Assembly: GCA_031261445.1 (NCBI GenBank)
Contig: JAISJQ010000055.1
Location: forward strand, 45,864 to 109,863
Reading direction: 5' to 3'
Origin: Oscillospiraceae bacterium
Lineage (GTDB): Bacteria > Bacillota > Clostridia > Oscillospirales > Acutalibacteraceae
Length of the DNA: 64,000 nucleotides
Below the pieces are notes generated by a model. The model ran no database searches. It saw only the letters and a program-made list of their open reading frames with translations, and was not told the DNA's origin. A program made the position numbers and the translations under genes. Of this stretch, positions 38,601 to 48,305 are shown piece by piece (position 1 is the first letter of the stretch; each line of letters begins with the position of its first letter).

Positions 38601-41600
38601 CACCTACACCATTGACTGGGGTCTAGACGGTCTGACCGGCACGGAGTTGCGCACAAGATTTGTGGACGCACTGGGCGCGGCACTCGGCGGTTTGCTCCCG
38701 CTCCTGCGCACCATCTTCGCTGGCGTTTCTTATCAAGGTTTCCACGACAACATTGGTGAAGCGCACGGCTACGCATCCGATAGCCAAGCATCCAACCCCA
38801 TCCCCCTCAACTTGGGACCCTCACGCGGCGGCAACAGCGGCAACTTGGCGCAAGAAGGATTCGATGGGCAAGCAGGAAACATCACCATGTCCGGCATCTA
38901 TCTGAACCTAACCATTCCGCCCATCAAGGGTTACCAAACCCTGCTTACCCCCATCTTCGAGACACTGGCGGGCACGGATTCCGCAATCCTCGACAAGATT
39001 CCAGCCATCACAACGCTGGCCACCAATACGGACTATGGTAAGCCGACCACTGCCCCCGTGCTCAATCGGCGTATTGGTGCAAACGGTGCCAGCGGTAGCA
39101 CGGGACAAAATGAAAGTTCAAGTGGCAACGAAACGCGTAAAGCAGTAGTTTCAGTTGCTATCATCGGTGAGGTGGCATCGGCCACATCTCACCAAGGCAT
39201 TGCAAGTTACTATCGCTATGCCACCAATCCCAACTACACCTATCCAAAGACATCGCTTGCAGTAGGCGCAACGCCGCTGGTCACAGAAACTGCAGTCACC
39301 AAGGCATCGAGAAACTTGGTGGCGGCCATCTTCGACCCAATCTTTGCCTATGTGGATAAACTAGGCGCAGCACCGCTCTCCGTCATTGAAGAGCTCCTCC
39401 CCAACTTGTTCTATGCGCTCAGCTTCAACAAGATTGCTGGCGCACTGGAAGGCTTGGATCTGTCCATCAACATTGACGCCGATGGCTGGTTGCGTTTGGG
39501 CTACCTCCACGCGAACGCCCACAATCAAGTCGTCTTGAACTTGCCCGATGGCACGCTTAAAGAAGGCATTAAGCTATACATTGATGGCACAGGGTGTGCA
39601 AAAGATACAACAGCCAATATCGCTGTTGAAGCCTTGGTCAAGGAAATCAAACCAGTGGAAATGCCCCTGAGCGGCATCATTGCCGATGCCCTCCCCGGCG
39701 GCATTCCCTCCTCTGTGGCTGACCTCATGGCACTGCTCCCGTTGGGTGACATCGGCGACGTTCTGCCGCCCTTCAACCCTGGCCGCATCATGACCTACGG
39801 CGGCGCACAGCCCGGCCCTGGCGGACTGAAGTCTCTCGCCAGTAAGGATCTCGACGGCACGCGTCACTACATCGTGGCCGACAAGCCCGACGTGACCCAC
39901 GCCATGCTCGGCTCTATCCTGAGCAAATTTGCCCCGGCCATGAACACCCCCGAAGGTCTCGCGGCCATCGTGGAACTCATTGTCCCGCAGGCATACGCCA
40001 ACATCCCCGTCAATTTCACCGACCCAACGTTCAACACTGTCTCTTATCCCGATTGGTGGGCAGGTGCTGACACAGCGCAAGATCCCGAAAAAGAAGCTGG
40101 CGCAATCGCCGACGGACAGTATATCCTCGACAACGCCAACGGTATCCTTGATTTGGCGTGGCAGATCTTCTTCCAGAAGAGCGGCACGTTCGGCGATGGA
40201 CTGAAGGCAATCATCAACGATCTTGCTCTGGGCACAATTTCCTTCTCGGAACTCGTGGATCAGATCCAAGGCTTCCTGACGGAAGGCGAACTGGCCGCAA
40301 CGCTCGATAGCTTCTCCAGCCTGCTCTCCTCCGCAATTGTCATCGGCGGTCAAACCGTTGACGTGGCGGCGATCATTGATGGCCTGAAGAACTACGACGC
40401 ATCTGCAGTCACCGTGACCAACCTCGAAGAGCTCGTGGATGCCCTGATCGACCTCCTCGCGCCCCTCGGTCCTGTGTTCGACTTCATCTTCTCTGGCAAA
40501 GATCTCGAGATTTTGGACATCGACGCTGGCAATGGCAGCGAAACCTTGGTCAAAGCGCTAGGCTACAACGGCTATGCTGACGGTCTGTTCTACATTCTGG
40601 AAGCATTGGCGAAACCCCTCGGCGTTGCTGTGACCGCCCCGGCGGCCTATGCGGCACTGGGCACAAATTACGCAGGCAAACTGCACGCCATCCTCGATCC
40701 GATCCTCGGCGTGCTCCAACAAGTGGAGACCGACCCGGTTGGTAGTGTTCTGGATCTCGTCCCGAACCTGCTCTACTTCATCTCTAAACCTGCCAACGAA
40801 GCCGATGGCACGTCTAGCCCGCTGGAATTGGCACTCAACGGTGCGTTCCACTCCATCTTCGTGCTCCTCGACACACTCGCCCCGCTGTTCAACGTCTCTG
40901 ACCTCCTCGCCGACATCAGTCTACCAGAAGGCATCAGCCTCATTGGCGGCGTGAAACTCGACGTGCAAGCGTTGATTGGCGAGCTGCCGTTTGAACTGAG
41001 CAAACTGCTCGTTGGTGTCCTCGACACGAACGACCGCACAGTCATCACCGACCGCGTTGGATTGCTCTTCGCCATCCTTAAAGAAGTGGGTGCGCTGGCC
41101 TTCGTCACCGACAACGGCTACGAAGCCCTCACCTACCTCATCCAATACGAGAAGTTCCCGAACCCCGAATTGGTGGATTACGCAGTAGCCGCGGCGGCTG
41201 TCAATGTCAATCGTGCGGATCACGCATGGCTGACGGATACAGAGCTCAACTACATCCGCGCGAATGCGGACGGCGTCATCAACTGGGCATGGGATTACCT
41301 GCTCTACTCCAACCCGGCTGGCAAACCTTGGCTCGAAGACATCGTCAATGGTGCTATCGGCGGCGGGTTTGAGCTCAAAGCCACACTGTCCGAAACCGTT
41401 CAGGCACTCTTCGGCAACGACTTCCTCGTGAAGGATAACCTCGACCTGATCGTCGACATCGTCAAGGGCCTGAAGGCCACACTCGATGGCATCGAGATCC
41501 CGGCCATTAAGGTTGAAGCGTTGGGTCTGGAAAGCGACAGCTCGCTGACACTCACCTCGCTGATTAAGAAGTTGCTGACCGTCGGCGGCGAAGGCGTTGA

Positions 41601-44007
41601 CCTTGACGCAATCTTCGCACCGTTCGTGGCCTACGACCCGGCCACAGTGACCATCGACAACCAAGCGCAGTTTAAGGCAAAACTCTACGAACTGCTTTCA
41701 CCGGCCGTGCCGCTCCTGCTCTTCTTCCTCACCGGAAAAGACATCAAAGTCATCGACGACGCTGGCGTGAACAACGGCAATGGATTCATCACCGCATTCG
41801 GTTACGAAGGCTACAAGAATGGCTTGCTCCCGATCCTCGCTGGTCTGGGCGCTGACATCGACGGTTACCTCGCAACCATCATGGACTACGACACCTTCGC
41901 CGATTCGGCAACAACGAACACCCAGCGCTTGGAAGCGATCGTTGAACCGATTCTGTTCTTCCTGAACAAGTTGACCTCCGCGCCGACGGATACCCTGTTG
42001 CACACGTTGCCCAACCTGCTCTACCTCATCAGCGACGCAAACGGCGACTCCATCCTCTCGCAGTCTGTCAACAATTTGGTCTACACGATTTCCGTCCTCG
42101 CACCGTATATCGCACCGCTTCAGTCCATCTGGGAAGGCACAGTTGCCCCGATCCTCGAGAGCATCGGTGGGCTCAACGCAACCGTGGCCGACCTGCTCGG
42201 CGGATTCCTTGATGCCGATGTGGCACAGTTCATCGTTGGCACAGTGACCGAATATGACGCTTCCCTGAAGTCTATCGGCAAAGCCAACAATGCCAGCTAC
42301 GTTAAAGTGGACCTGAACGGCTTGCTCGTGCAAGTGCTCGACCTGTTGGGCGCACTGGATATCATCGAAGAAAACGGTTTGACCGGTCTCGTGTATCTGT
42401 TGCAACCCGGCGATCCCGCCAAACCTGGCCCGATTGTCTATCCTGCACTCAACAACGGCGATCCTGGTGGGGAGCGCAACGAATGGTGGACGAAGGCACA
42501 CGAAACCTATGTCATCGACCGCGCGGATGACTTTGTCAACAAACTCTGGACTGTCCTCTTCGGTGTACCGTTTGGTTCGCTGGATCTGGAAGGCGCAACG
42601 GACGGGGCCGCAAGCGAAGCGAGCACCTTCCTGACCAACCTGCTGGGCAGTGCAGTTTACACGCAAGACAACTTCGACATGATCGTTGGCGGCTTGCAAG
42701 GCGTCATCCCCGAACTCGCCAATTCCGAAGTCCTGCCCGGTCGCACGCTTGGCGACATCCTCGCAGAAGCTGTCACCGTGGGCAATAAGCACATCGATGT
42801 GCTAACCATCCTCAACAAGTTGGCCGCTTGGAAGCAAACTGCACCTGTCGACAACCAGAACGGTTTCGTCACGCAACTCGTTTCCTTCCTCGCACCGCTG
42901 ATGCCGATCCTCGATTTCGTCCTGGCTGGCGAAGACCTCCGTATCCTCCAAGGCCGCTCAGACATCGACAACGGTAAGGGCTTTGTCAAGGCGTTTGGTT
43001 ACGATGGTTACCAGTACGGCTTGATCCCGATCTACGAAGCACTGCTCAAACCGCTCGGTAAAGAGAGTGCTATCCTAACAAAAGATCAGTGGGTCAACCT
43101 GCCCACCGATGAACAAAGACTGCAAGCAGTCCTTGACCCGATCCTCTTGGCAGTGGAACAACTCCTGACCGATCCTGTCAACACACTGCTCACACTCCTG
43201 CCGAACATTGCCTACTTCATCAATGATGCAAACGGCGATTCCCTGCTCCAACAGAGCCTTGACCGCATCCTCTTCTCCATCAACACGGTTGTTGAGGAAG
43301 CACTCCTGACCGATACCCTCCAAGGTGCAATTGGCCAGTGGCCCATCAAGATCTCTGTCAGCGCGATCCTCGAAGACCTCATCGGTGGTTTGAACCTGCC
43401 GATCTCTGCGGCTGGCGTCATCGAAGGCCTGATCATCGGTGAGTTGAAAGACTACACCTCTGCATCCGGCGCACCGGCGAAGTATATCGTGTCGAAAGAC
43501 AATGGCGACCGCGGCGCAGTCCTGACGGCCATCCTCCGCATCGCAATCAACGCGGTTGTGACGGAAGAAAACCGCCTGAAGGTTCTCGACCTGCTCGTGA
43601 ACACGCTGAACCTGAGCGGCACTGCCTACGCAGTTGTCAACCAAACGCTCAAAGATATTCTGGTGTTCTTTAAGCAGGGCGGCACAACGCAATGGGGCAA
43701 CAAGGTTTACGGCGCGGACATCGTGCTCAACCTCGTGTTCGTCCTCGCGTATGGCGCTGACAAAGTCGTCTGCTCGTTCTACGACAACTGGCAAAATGTC
43801 AATGCCGTAGTGCGCACGACTTACGAGAAGTTACTTGCCTCGAACAAGTATGATTCCTCGTTTGCCCAACACGCCCAGGCGTTCACAGATCGCTATATCA
43901 AAGAGATCTTCACGCCGAAGGAAGGCTTTGCCCAGTTTGGATTCATCTCGTTCTTCCAAAACATCTTCGCTTGGTTCAAAAAGATCTTCGGATACTTCTT
44001 TGGCTAA
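35617..44007 (+). CDS. 2796-aa secreted protein with ~4 degenerate ~400-aa internal repeats
   Basis: Signal peptide MKKFLRKLPRRTLSIVLSVLMVLSAVAVVVPLMALSVVAA; repeats DPIL..LPNLLYFI and K.LGYxGYxxGL; RBS AAGGAGG. Confidence 0.9.
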   Translation: MKKFLRKLPRRTLSIVLSVLMVLSAVAVVVPLMALSVVAAVADGDTNSNAWATAADDVEKIVWLHETLPGAAANQYANNWFQAAGTYAAAQYFNYNPSKNVYDTTVFNGGAHGSPNDNATSMAKSEDGLEANETALMNTAKSRLTGDRGVLTFSKSVAEQTRLKNYRPQITNMGNLKDEVVVSASFTVTGAEGAWTERWDSTSGNDTVKNAQGYAWVYMSAKSALTQTKTGVIPKAMHVYDDYFVPAILDRSPVGETLETIQGWLDEARAVINTFEATSGIDLDWAYGIIGEKKGKVDAYIDLLEFTLTLPQYVEMAEWFQGPAVGQTVVINENLNQTNYNRPAGYEPRTFENDVAYYYGDDASAKYTLAELEALHLLAVSKLAQLRAIESKLTQWSVLVATAALGGVNIDLDWDQVWIDNLYKTVVQFKLHNMLDEAKLLIAESDNPHEGVADNLNPDDPAEPFVDSDYRLSTQRVVTIKEILSGDIDALNAYRAQSLDAIVDAIFAGDYTQTKLTERRDLLNHEYGYRVELGFSEEVWYSYRDFFTPMSARNWATTKPADAIALYLSEEEHGNAPKPAYKGYQKNVIAYNALKAQAQAALSAQEFGEIYGAYSEDVIIPTENIILNGIALSLTSYVYTGMQIIANLEEANKIHIAGDTIDVISWATFAQLEEVIKTIDVGVYEFLKDTSNLWRLGTADPAYTATETETDYLWLINVVLKKINDFKDHPENYYVSTDLEAPERPATANDFAPGHNYTATDDKMLTVLNKLDTFLSTGDLNSLPLDALGLDLNSILGGLGAAPSGALNVPSILQAVLEGMLLNNDTINMIVGMVYPMVLPQFEKEFKNIAQPSMLDGMGDGQIVEITLRPLHDLFGNSALKGLRWTQNNGQLNGAPPADFTLPNNTLSDLRLYPDLMADALDPVKFASAYNALKKTYSDHPELSTPITIMNSNPPIYNGYFYDLDVWHDANIFDSKLGRDARGNPILNADGVAEGTYTIDWGLDGLTGTELRTRFVDALGAALGGLLPLLRTIFAGVSYQGFHDNIGEAHGYASDSQASNPIPLNLGPSRGGNSGNLAQEGFDGQAGNITMSGIYLNLTIPPIKGYQTLLTPIFETLAGTDSAILDKIPAITTLATNTDYGKPTTAPVLNRRIGANGASGSTGQNESSSGNETRKAVVSVAIIGEVASATSHQGIASYYRYATNPNYTYPKTSLAVGATPLVTETAVTKASRNLVAAIFDPIFAYVDKLGAAPLSVIEELLPNLFYALSFNKIAGALEGLDLSINIDADGWLRLGYLHANAHNQVVLNLPDGTLKEGIKLYIDGTGCAKDTTANIAVEALVKEIKPVEMPLSGIIADALPGGIPSSVADLMALLPLGDIGDVLPPFNPGRIMTYGGAQPGPGGLKSLASKDLDGTRHYIVADKPDVTHAMLGSILSKFAPAMNTPEGLAAIVELIVPQAYANIPVNFTDPTFNTVSYPDWWAGADTAQDPEKEAGAIADGQYILDNANGILDLAWQIFFQKSGTFGDGLKAIINDLALGTISFSELVDQIQGFLTEGELAATLDSFSSLLSSAIVIGGQTVDVAAIIDGLKNYDASAVTVTNLEELVDALIDLLAPLGPVFDFIFSGKDLEILDIDAGNGSETLVKALGYNGYADGLFYILEALAKPLGVAVTAPAAYAALGTNYAGKLHAILDPILGVLQQVETDPVGSVLDLVPNLLYFISKPANEADGTSSPLELALNGAFHSIFVLLDTLAPLFNVSDLLADISLPEGISLIGGVKLDVQALIGELPFELSKLLVGVLDTNDRTVITDRVGLLFAILKEVGALAFVTDNGYEALTYLIQYEKFPNPELVDYAVAAAAVNVNRADHAWLTDTELNYIRANADGVINWAWDYLLYSNPAGKPWLEDIVNGAIGGGFELKATLSETVQALFGNDFLVKDNLDLIVDIVKGLKATLDGIEIPAIKVEALGLESDSSLTLTSLIKKLLTVGGEGVDLDAIFAPFVAYDPATVTIDNQAQFKAKLYELLSPAVPLLLFFLTGKDIKVIDDAGVNNGNGFITAFGYEGYKNGLLPILAGLGADIDGYLATIMDYDTFADSATTNTQRLEAIVEPILFFLNKLTSAPTDTLLHTLPNLLYLISDANGDSILSQSVNNLVYTISVLAPYIAPLQSIWEGTVAPILESIGGLNATVADLLGGFLDADVAQFIVGTVTEYDASLKSIGKANNASYVKVDLNGLLVQVLDLLGALDIIEENGLTGLVYLLQPGDPAKPGPIVYPALNNGDPGGERNEWWTKAHETYVIDRADDFVNKLWTVLFGVPFGSLDLEGATDGAASEASTFLTNLLGSAVYTQDNFDMIVGGLQGVIPELANSEVLPGRTLGDILAEAVTVGNKHIDVLTILNKLAAWKQTAPVDNQNGFVTQLVSFLAPLMPILDFVLAGEDLRILQGRSDIDNGKGFVKAFGYDGYQYGLIPIYEALLKPLGKESAILTKDQWVNLPTDEQRLQAVLDPILLAVEQLLTDPVNTLLTLLPNIAYFINDANGDSLLQQSLDRILFSINTVVEEALLTDTLQGAIGQWPIKISVSAILEDLIGGLNLPISAAGVIEGLIIGELKDYTSASGAPAKYIVSKDNGDRGAVLTAILRIAINAVVTEENRLKVLDLLVNTLNLSGTAYAVVNQTLKDILVFFKQGGTTQWGNKVYGADIVLNLVFVLAYGADKVVCSFYDNWQNVNAVVRTTYEKLLASNKYDSSFAQHAQAFTDRYIKEIFTPKEGFAQFGFISFFQNIFAWFKKIFGYFFG

Positions 44008-44037
44008 GAAAGTGTTGACGGTTTGACCGACAAACGA

Positions 44038-44071
44038 GCGCCCCGCACCCAACTTGGGTGCGGGGCGCTTT
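44038..44071 (+). terminator. strong rho-independent terminator
   Basis: GCGCCCCGCACCCAACTTGGGTGCGGGGCGCTTTG. Confidence 0.75.
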
Positions 44072-44127
44072 GCAAAAAATGCGCGCACACAGTTGAAATG
44101 TGTGCGCCAATGTGTTATAATGAGAAC

Positions 44128-45045
44128 TCAGAAATGCGTTTCGATGACTTTCTCGCAAGTTCTGGGGGAGTAGAGCCAGTGTTCTATGCGGTTGCTTCGC
44201 ACATAGTAGAAGGGAGATTCGGGTGTGATGGTTTGCGAAAATGCATCCACAAGCACAAGCTTGATCTTCATTTTCTCCGGGATGATCGCTTTGACATAAA
44301 CACTACAGGACATGCCCGCGTGCAAACCCGGCACAAACTCTGCCAGCCCGGAAAGGTTGGGCGTGAGTTCGACAAAGATTCCGTAATGTTCAACCGAGCG
44401 GATGATGCCCGGCACTGTGTCGCCAATGTTGAAGTTCGCGGCGTTTTCGCTCCAAGTGCCCAACAACTCCTTCATCGTCAGCGTGATGCGTCCGCAATGG
44501 TCAATATTGCGCACGGCGGCTCTGATCTTCATCCCAACGCGCAGACGTTGGCATGGATGCTCGATGCGGGAAACGCAGATTTGACTGACGGGTAGCAGTG
44601 CGCTGATGCCCGCGCCCACGTCACAAAAAACGCCAAAGGATTCTAGGCGCGTGACAACAGCAGTCACGATGTGACCCGGCTGCAGGGAGCGCAGATATTC
44701 CTGACAGCAAGCGGATTGCACCGCTTTGCGCGAAAGAAAGACTGTATCGCCACAAAAGCGCTCGACAATGAATTGCACAGGTTTGTTGACACGTGTCAAC
44801 AGTGCGACATCGCGTACTTGTCCGTTATCGATCCCCAACGCGCCCTCACTGCGCGGGATTACGCCCCGCATCGTCCCCAAAGAAACGTGCAAATTGTGCG
44901 CACTGTCACACAAAATCGCGCGACTTTCCAACACTTGTCCCGCTGCCTGCGCCTGCTTGAGTGACGCTTCATTCTGCATCGCACGCACATTTTCATCGTC
45001 GGCTATGAGTGCGCCCTCGGGGAGAAAAATGCGCATTTCTTGCAC
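44128..45045 (-). CDS. S1 RNA-binding domain protein
   Basis: S1 motifs: GHIVTAVVTRLESFGVFCDVGAGISALLPVSQI; GDTVPGIIRSVEHYGIFVELTPNLSGLAEF. Confidence 0.85.
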   Translation of the reverse strand: MQEMRIFLPEGALIADDENVRAMQNEASLKQAQAAGQVLESRAILCDSAHNLHVSLGTMRGVIPRSEGALGIDNGQVRDVALLTRVNKPVQFIVERFCGDTVFLSRKAVQSACCQEYLRSLQPGHIVTAVVTRLESFGVFCDVGAGISALLPVSQICVSRIEHPCQRLRVGMKIRAAVRNIDHCGRITLTMKELLGTWSENAANFNIGDTVPGIIRSVEHYGIFVELTPNLSGLAEFVPGLHAGMSCSVYVKAIIPEKMKIKLVLVDAFSQTITPESPFYYVRSNRIEHWLYSPRTCEKVIETHF

Positions 45046-45093
45046 CTCATCTACAGTTGGTTCATATTAATTTATGGCGCAAAAGGAGTAAAC

Positions 45094-46146
45094 ATGCCTC
45101 TAATCAGTGAAAAAGAATTGCGTCAGCGTGAAAAATCCGGGAATTTGGGCGGCGTGTTTTTTATCTACGGGGAGGACAGCTATCGTTCCGCTCTTGCGGT
45201 GAAAGCACTGCAGAAAGCGGCTGGCGGCGAAGGGGGATTCGCCTCGCGCAGTTTTGCGGGGAAAGAGGTGGATCTTGACGATGTGGCAGAGGCTGTCACA
45301 ACCGTGTCACTCAGTGGCGGGGGTGTCTGTGTGACGGTGCGTGACCTAGCGTTCGATGCCCTGAGCGACGGGCAAGTCAAGAAGCTCAAGGAACTGACCC
45401 AGCTTGTCCCGCCGGAGAGCACGCTGATTTTTTGGCATAGCGCGTCCGAAATCAAGAAGACAGCACGCACGCGCTCCCTTATTAAGTTATTCACGGAGCG
45501 CGGACATGTGCTAGATTGTGAAAAAATGACCGCCAGAGAACTGGAAAAAGTGCTCTCTGAAGGCGCAAAACGGCGCGGTTGCCACTTTGCGCCCGGTGTG
45601 GTGGGTTACCTCGTCCAGTCCGTGGGGACAGAGCTCAACTTGTTGCAACATGAACTGGAAAAATTGTGCGATTATGCCGCTGGGAAGGGGGCGGACGCAA
45701 TCACCGCCGAGACGGTCGATGCGCTCTGCGCAAAAACCGTGGAGGCCACCGCCTTTGATCTGACCCGCGCACTTTTGGCGGGGGAACGTGCCCGCGCGTT
45801 GAAATTGTTGGAATCCTTGTTCGCCCAGCGCGTAGAACCGCTCATGATTTTGGGCGCGATGAATACGTCGTTCATCGATCTATACCAAGTGAAGCTGGCG
45901 CAAATGGCACGCTGTAGCACAAGCGAGCTGGCGCAGCTCCTGCCGGGCATGTACAAAGGGCGCGAATTCCGCCTGCGCAACGCGGGTGGACGCGCCAGCG
46001 CACTTTCGTTGCCGCGCCTACGCGCTTGCCTGAAATACCTCGCGGAGGCGGACACGCTGCTCAAGTCCGCGCCCGCTCCGGCGCGTCCGTTGCTCGAGCG
46101 AACCGTGCTGTCTTTGGGATTGGCGCTCGCGCCAGCAAGGCGGTGA
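45094..46146 (+). CDS. holA: DNA polymerase III subunit delta
   Basis: GGVFFIYGEDSYRSALAVKALQKA; C-term LRLRNAGGRASALSLPRLRACLKYLAEADTLLKS. Confidence 0.88.
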   Translation: MPLISEKELRQREKSGNLGGVFFIYGEDSYRSALAVKALQKAAGGEGGFASRSFAGKEVDLDDVAEAVTTVSLSGGGVCVTVRDLAFDALSDGQVKKLKELTQLVPPESTLIFWHSASEIKKTARTRSLIKLFTERGHVLDCEKMTARELEKVLSEGAKRRGCHFAPGVVGYLVQSVGTELNLLQHELEKLCDYAAGKGADAITAETVDALCAKTVEATAFDLTRALLAGERARALKLLESLFAQRVEPLMILGAMNTSFIDLYQVKLAQMARCSTSELAQLLPGMYKGREFRLRNAGGRASALSLPRLRACLKYLAEADTLLKSAPAPARPLLERTVLSLGLALAPARR

Positions 46147-46748
46147 GCAGGACGGAACAGCAGAAAATCGTCCTCCGGCAGGCCGTTCTCGTGGAGGGCA
46201 AGTACGACAAAGCGAAGCTCGCGTCCCTGCTGGACGCGCTGATCATCGACCTGGACGGCTTCCATATCTTCCACAATCGGGCGCGTTTGCAACTCATCCG
46301 CCGTTTAGCCAGCGAGCGCGGGGTTGTGATTTTCACCGACAGTGACCGCGCGGGCTTTCAGATTCGCGCCTATCTCAAAGGTGCGTTGCCGTCGGAACAG
46401 GTTTGGCACGCCTATTTGCCGGACATTTTTGGTAAAGAGCGGCGCAAGGTGGTGCCCTCTGCCGAGGGGAAAATCGGCGTGGAAGGCGCGAGCCGACAAG
46501 TGATTATCGAGGCGCTGGCGCGTGCGGGGGTGCACCAGATTCCCAGTGCGGATACGGCAGAGCGCATCACCAAACTGGATTTATTTGAAGCCGGCCTGTC
46601 TGGAAAATCCGATAGCCGGGCGCGGCGGATGCACCTGCTGCGCTCGTTGGATCTGCCCGCCAATCTGCCCACCAACACCCTGCCGGGCGTGCTCAGTGCG
46701 CTGATGAGCCGTGCTCAATTCTTTGAAGCCGCCCTGAAGAGCGACTAA
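46143..46748 (+). CDS. rnmV: ribonuclease M5 (TOPRIM)
   Basis: AVLVEGKYDKAKLASLLDALIIDLDGFHIF, VVIFTDSDRAGFQIR. Confidence 0.88.
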   Translation: MSRTEQQKIVLRQAVLVEGKYDKAKLASLLDALIIDLDGFHIFHNRARLQLIRRLASERGVVIFTDSDRAGFQIRAYLKGALPSEQVWHAYLPDIFGKERRKVVPSAEGKIGVEGASRQVIIEALARAGVHQIPSADTAERITKLDLFEAGLSGKSDSRARRMHLLRSLDLPANLPTNTLPGVLSALMSRAQFFEAALKSD

Positions 46749-46769
46749 ATTGTCAGGCATTTTGCGACC

Positions 46770-48305
46770 TTATTTGGACAAACCGTCCGCTTTTGGTGCG
46801 ACAAAAATCGTGGTGTAGGTGTGATAGATGACCATGCCCGGTCGCGCGGCGGCGGGCTTTTTCAGGGACTTTGCGGGGACGATGTCCACCGCCACTTTCC
46901 CGCTCTCGCGTGCGCTGGAGTGCCAAGCCGCCAGCGCGGCGGCCTGTTCGGTCACGGAGTTCGGGATTGCGCGATCCATGGCGCGAATGAGCACGTGCGC
47001 ACCGGGCACTTTTTGCGCGTGCAGCCACAGGTCGCCGCGGCGCGACTGCCGAAAAGTCAGCTGTTCATTTTGTGCCGCCGTGCGCCCAATCTGCACGGTG
47101 AACCCTTCCAATTCCAGCGAAATGGGCGCAAGAGGGCGCGTTTTTTTGGACGCTTTTGCGTGCGTGCGTCTCTCTGGAAGCAAGCCTTCGGCCACCAATT
47201 CGCCCCGCAAAGCGGCGATTTCTTCGCTACTTGTGGCGCGTCTTAAGGCATCCAGCGCATCGGCCAAATAGGCGCAGTCCGCCTCACCCGCCACGATCAA
47301 CCCGCGTAGTGCCTCTTGCGCCGTGCGGGCTTTTTGGTAGCGTTTGTAATATTGTTGCGCATTGGCGCTGGGGGAGAGGCGCGGGTCAGCGGGAATGCGC
47401 AAAATTTCGCCGCCGTTGTAGTAATCCTCCACGTCATAAAAAGCCGCGCCGGGCGTTAATTGAAACTGCTGGGCGAGGATCAGTTCGCCGTATTTTTTCA
47501 GCGTTTCCCGATCTTCCGCACGGGCGAGGTCGCACTTTTGGTTTTCCACACGCCGCTGTGTACGGCTGCGCAGTGTTTCGAGCGTTTGCCGCAGACCGCC
47601 GTCCAAGCGGGCGCGTCGTTCCGCCTGATCGCGCTGGCTGAACAGGCTCTCTAGCCGGGCAGACAGGGGCGGCAGTTGCCCGTCTTCCGCTTCTCCACAC
47701 GCCCACTTTTCCAAGATTTCGCTTCGCGGTGGCAGTGCCCGCGCGTGGTAGTTTTCGGGGCGTGGCGGGGGCGCATAGGGCACGCCGGGCAGGAGGACAC
47801 GCGCCGCGCGTCCCCGCGCGTCCATCTCCGGGTACACCCGCCGCAGGGCATCGAGCACCACGCCGCCTTGCAACAGTAGCACGTTGGCCCGCGTGGGGAT
47901 CAGTTCAAGACAGAGCGTCAGTGCCTGCGGGTCGCCCAGTTCGTCCGTAGCAGAAAAGTCCAAATACAGTACCCGATCGCCGTCCTCTTGTCGCACGGTC
48001 AGCAAGCGTGCACCGCCCAGATGCTTGCGCAAAAACATACAGAACATGGGTGGCGTGGCCGGGTTTTCGGGCGACTGGCTGATGAAGTGCACGCGCGGCG
48101 CGTCCGGGCGGGCGCAGATCAGCAGGCGCAGGGGGGCGTTGTAGGGGCACGCCATGGCGTGCCCGGCTGCGTCCGCACGTGCCGTGTTTTTCAGCACCAA
48201 CACCAGCTCCCGCGCACCGGGCTGGTGGATTTTCTCCACACGTGCGCCGACCGCGAGGGCGATTTCGTCCCGCAGATAGTGCAGCGTCGCGGCATCAAGC
48301 GTCAT
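46770..48305 (-). CDS. NFACT/RqcH (Rqc2 homolog, FbpA-like) protein
   Basis: MTLDAATLHYLRDEIALAVGARVEKIHQPGARELVLVLKN; DLWLHAQKVPGAHVLIR (NFACT-R). Confidence 0.92.
   Translation of the reverse strand: MTLDAATLHYLRDEIALAVGARVEKIHQPGARELVLVLKNTARADAAGHAMACPYNAPLRLLICARPDAPRVHFISQSPENPATPPMFCMFLRKHLGGARLLTVRQEDGDRVLYLDFSATDELGDPQALTLCLELIPTRANVLLLQGGVVLDALRRVYPEMDARGRAARVLLPGVPYAPPPRPENYHARALPPRSEILEKWACGEAEDGQLPPLSARLESLFSQRDQAERRARLDGGLRQTLETLRSRTQRRVENQKCDLARAEDRETLKKYGELILAQQFQLTPGAAFYDVEDYYNGGEILRIPADPRLSPSANAQQYYKRYQKARTAQEALRGLIVAGEADCAYLADALDALRRATSSEEIAALRGELVAEGLLPERRTHAKASKKTRPLAPISLELEGFTVQIGRTAAQNEQLTFRQSRRGDLWLHAQKVPGAHVLIRAMDRAIPNSVTEQAAALAAWHSSARESGKVAVDIVPAKSLKKPAAARPGMVIYHTYTTIFVAPKADGLSK
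48139..48165. repeat. GTAGGGGC palindromic repeat copy embedded in NFACT coding sequence
   Basis: TTGTAGGGGCACGCCATGGCGTGCCC; 20-bp perfect palindrome 48145-48164; encodes GHAMACPYN. Confidence 0.8.

Noticed and set aside
39574-42792. Several long minus-strand ORFs opposite the giant protein gene
   Set aside because: Antisense frames over a clear secreted repeat protein; no recognisable domains or RBS.
46770-46812. C-terminal tail of NFACT as a repeat-derived extension
   Set aside because: No heptad or palindrome signature seen in the sequence there.
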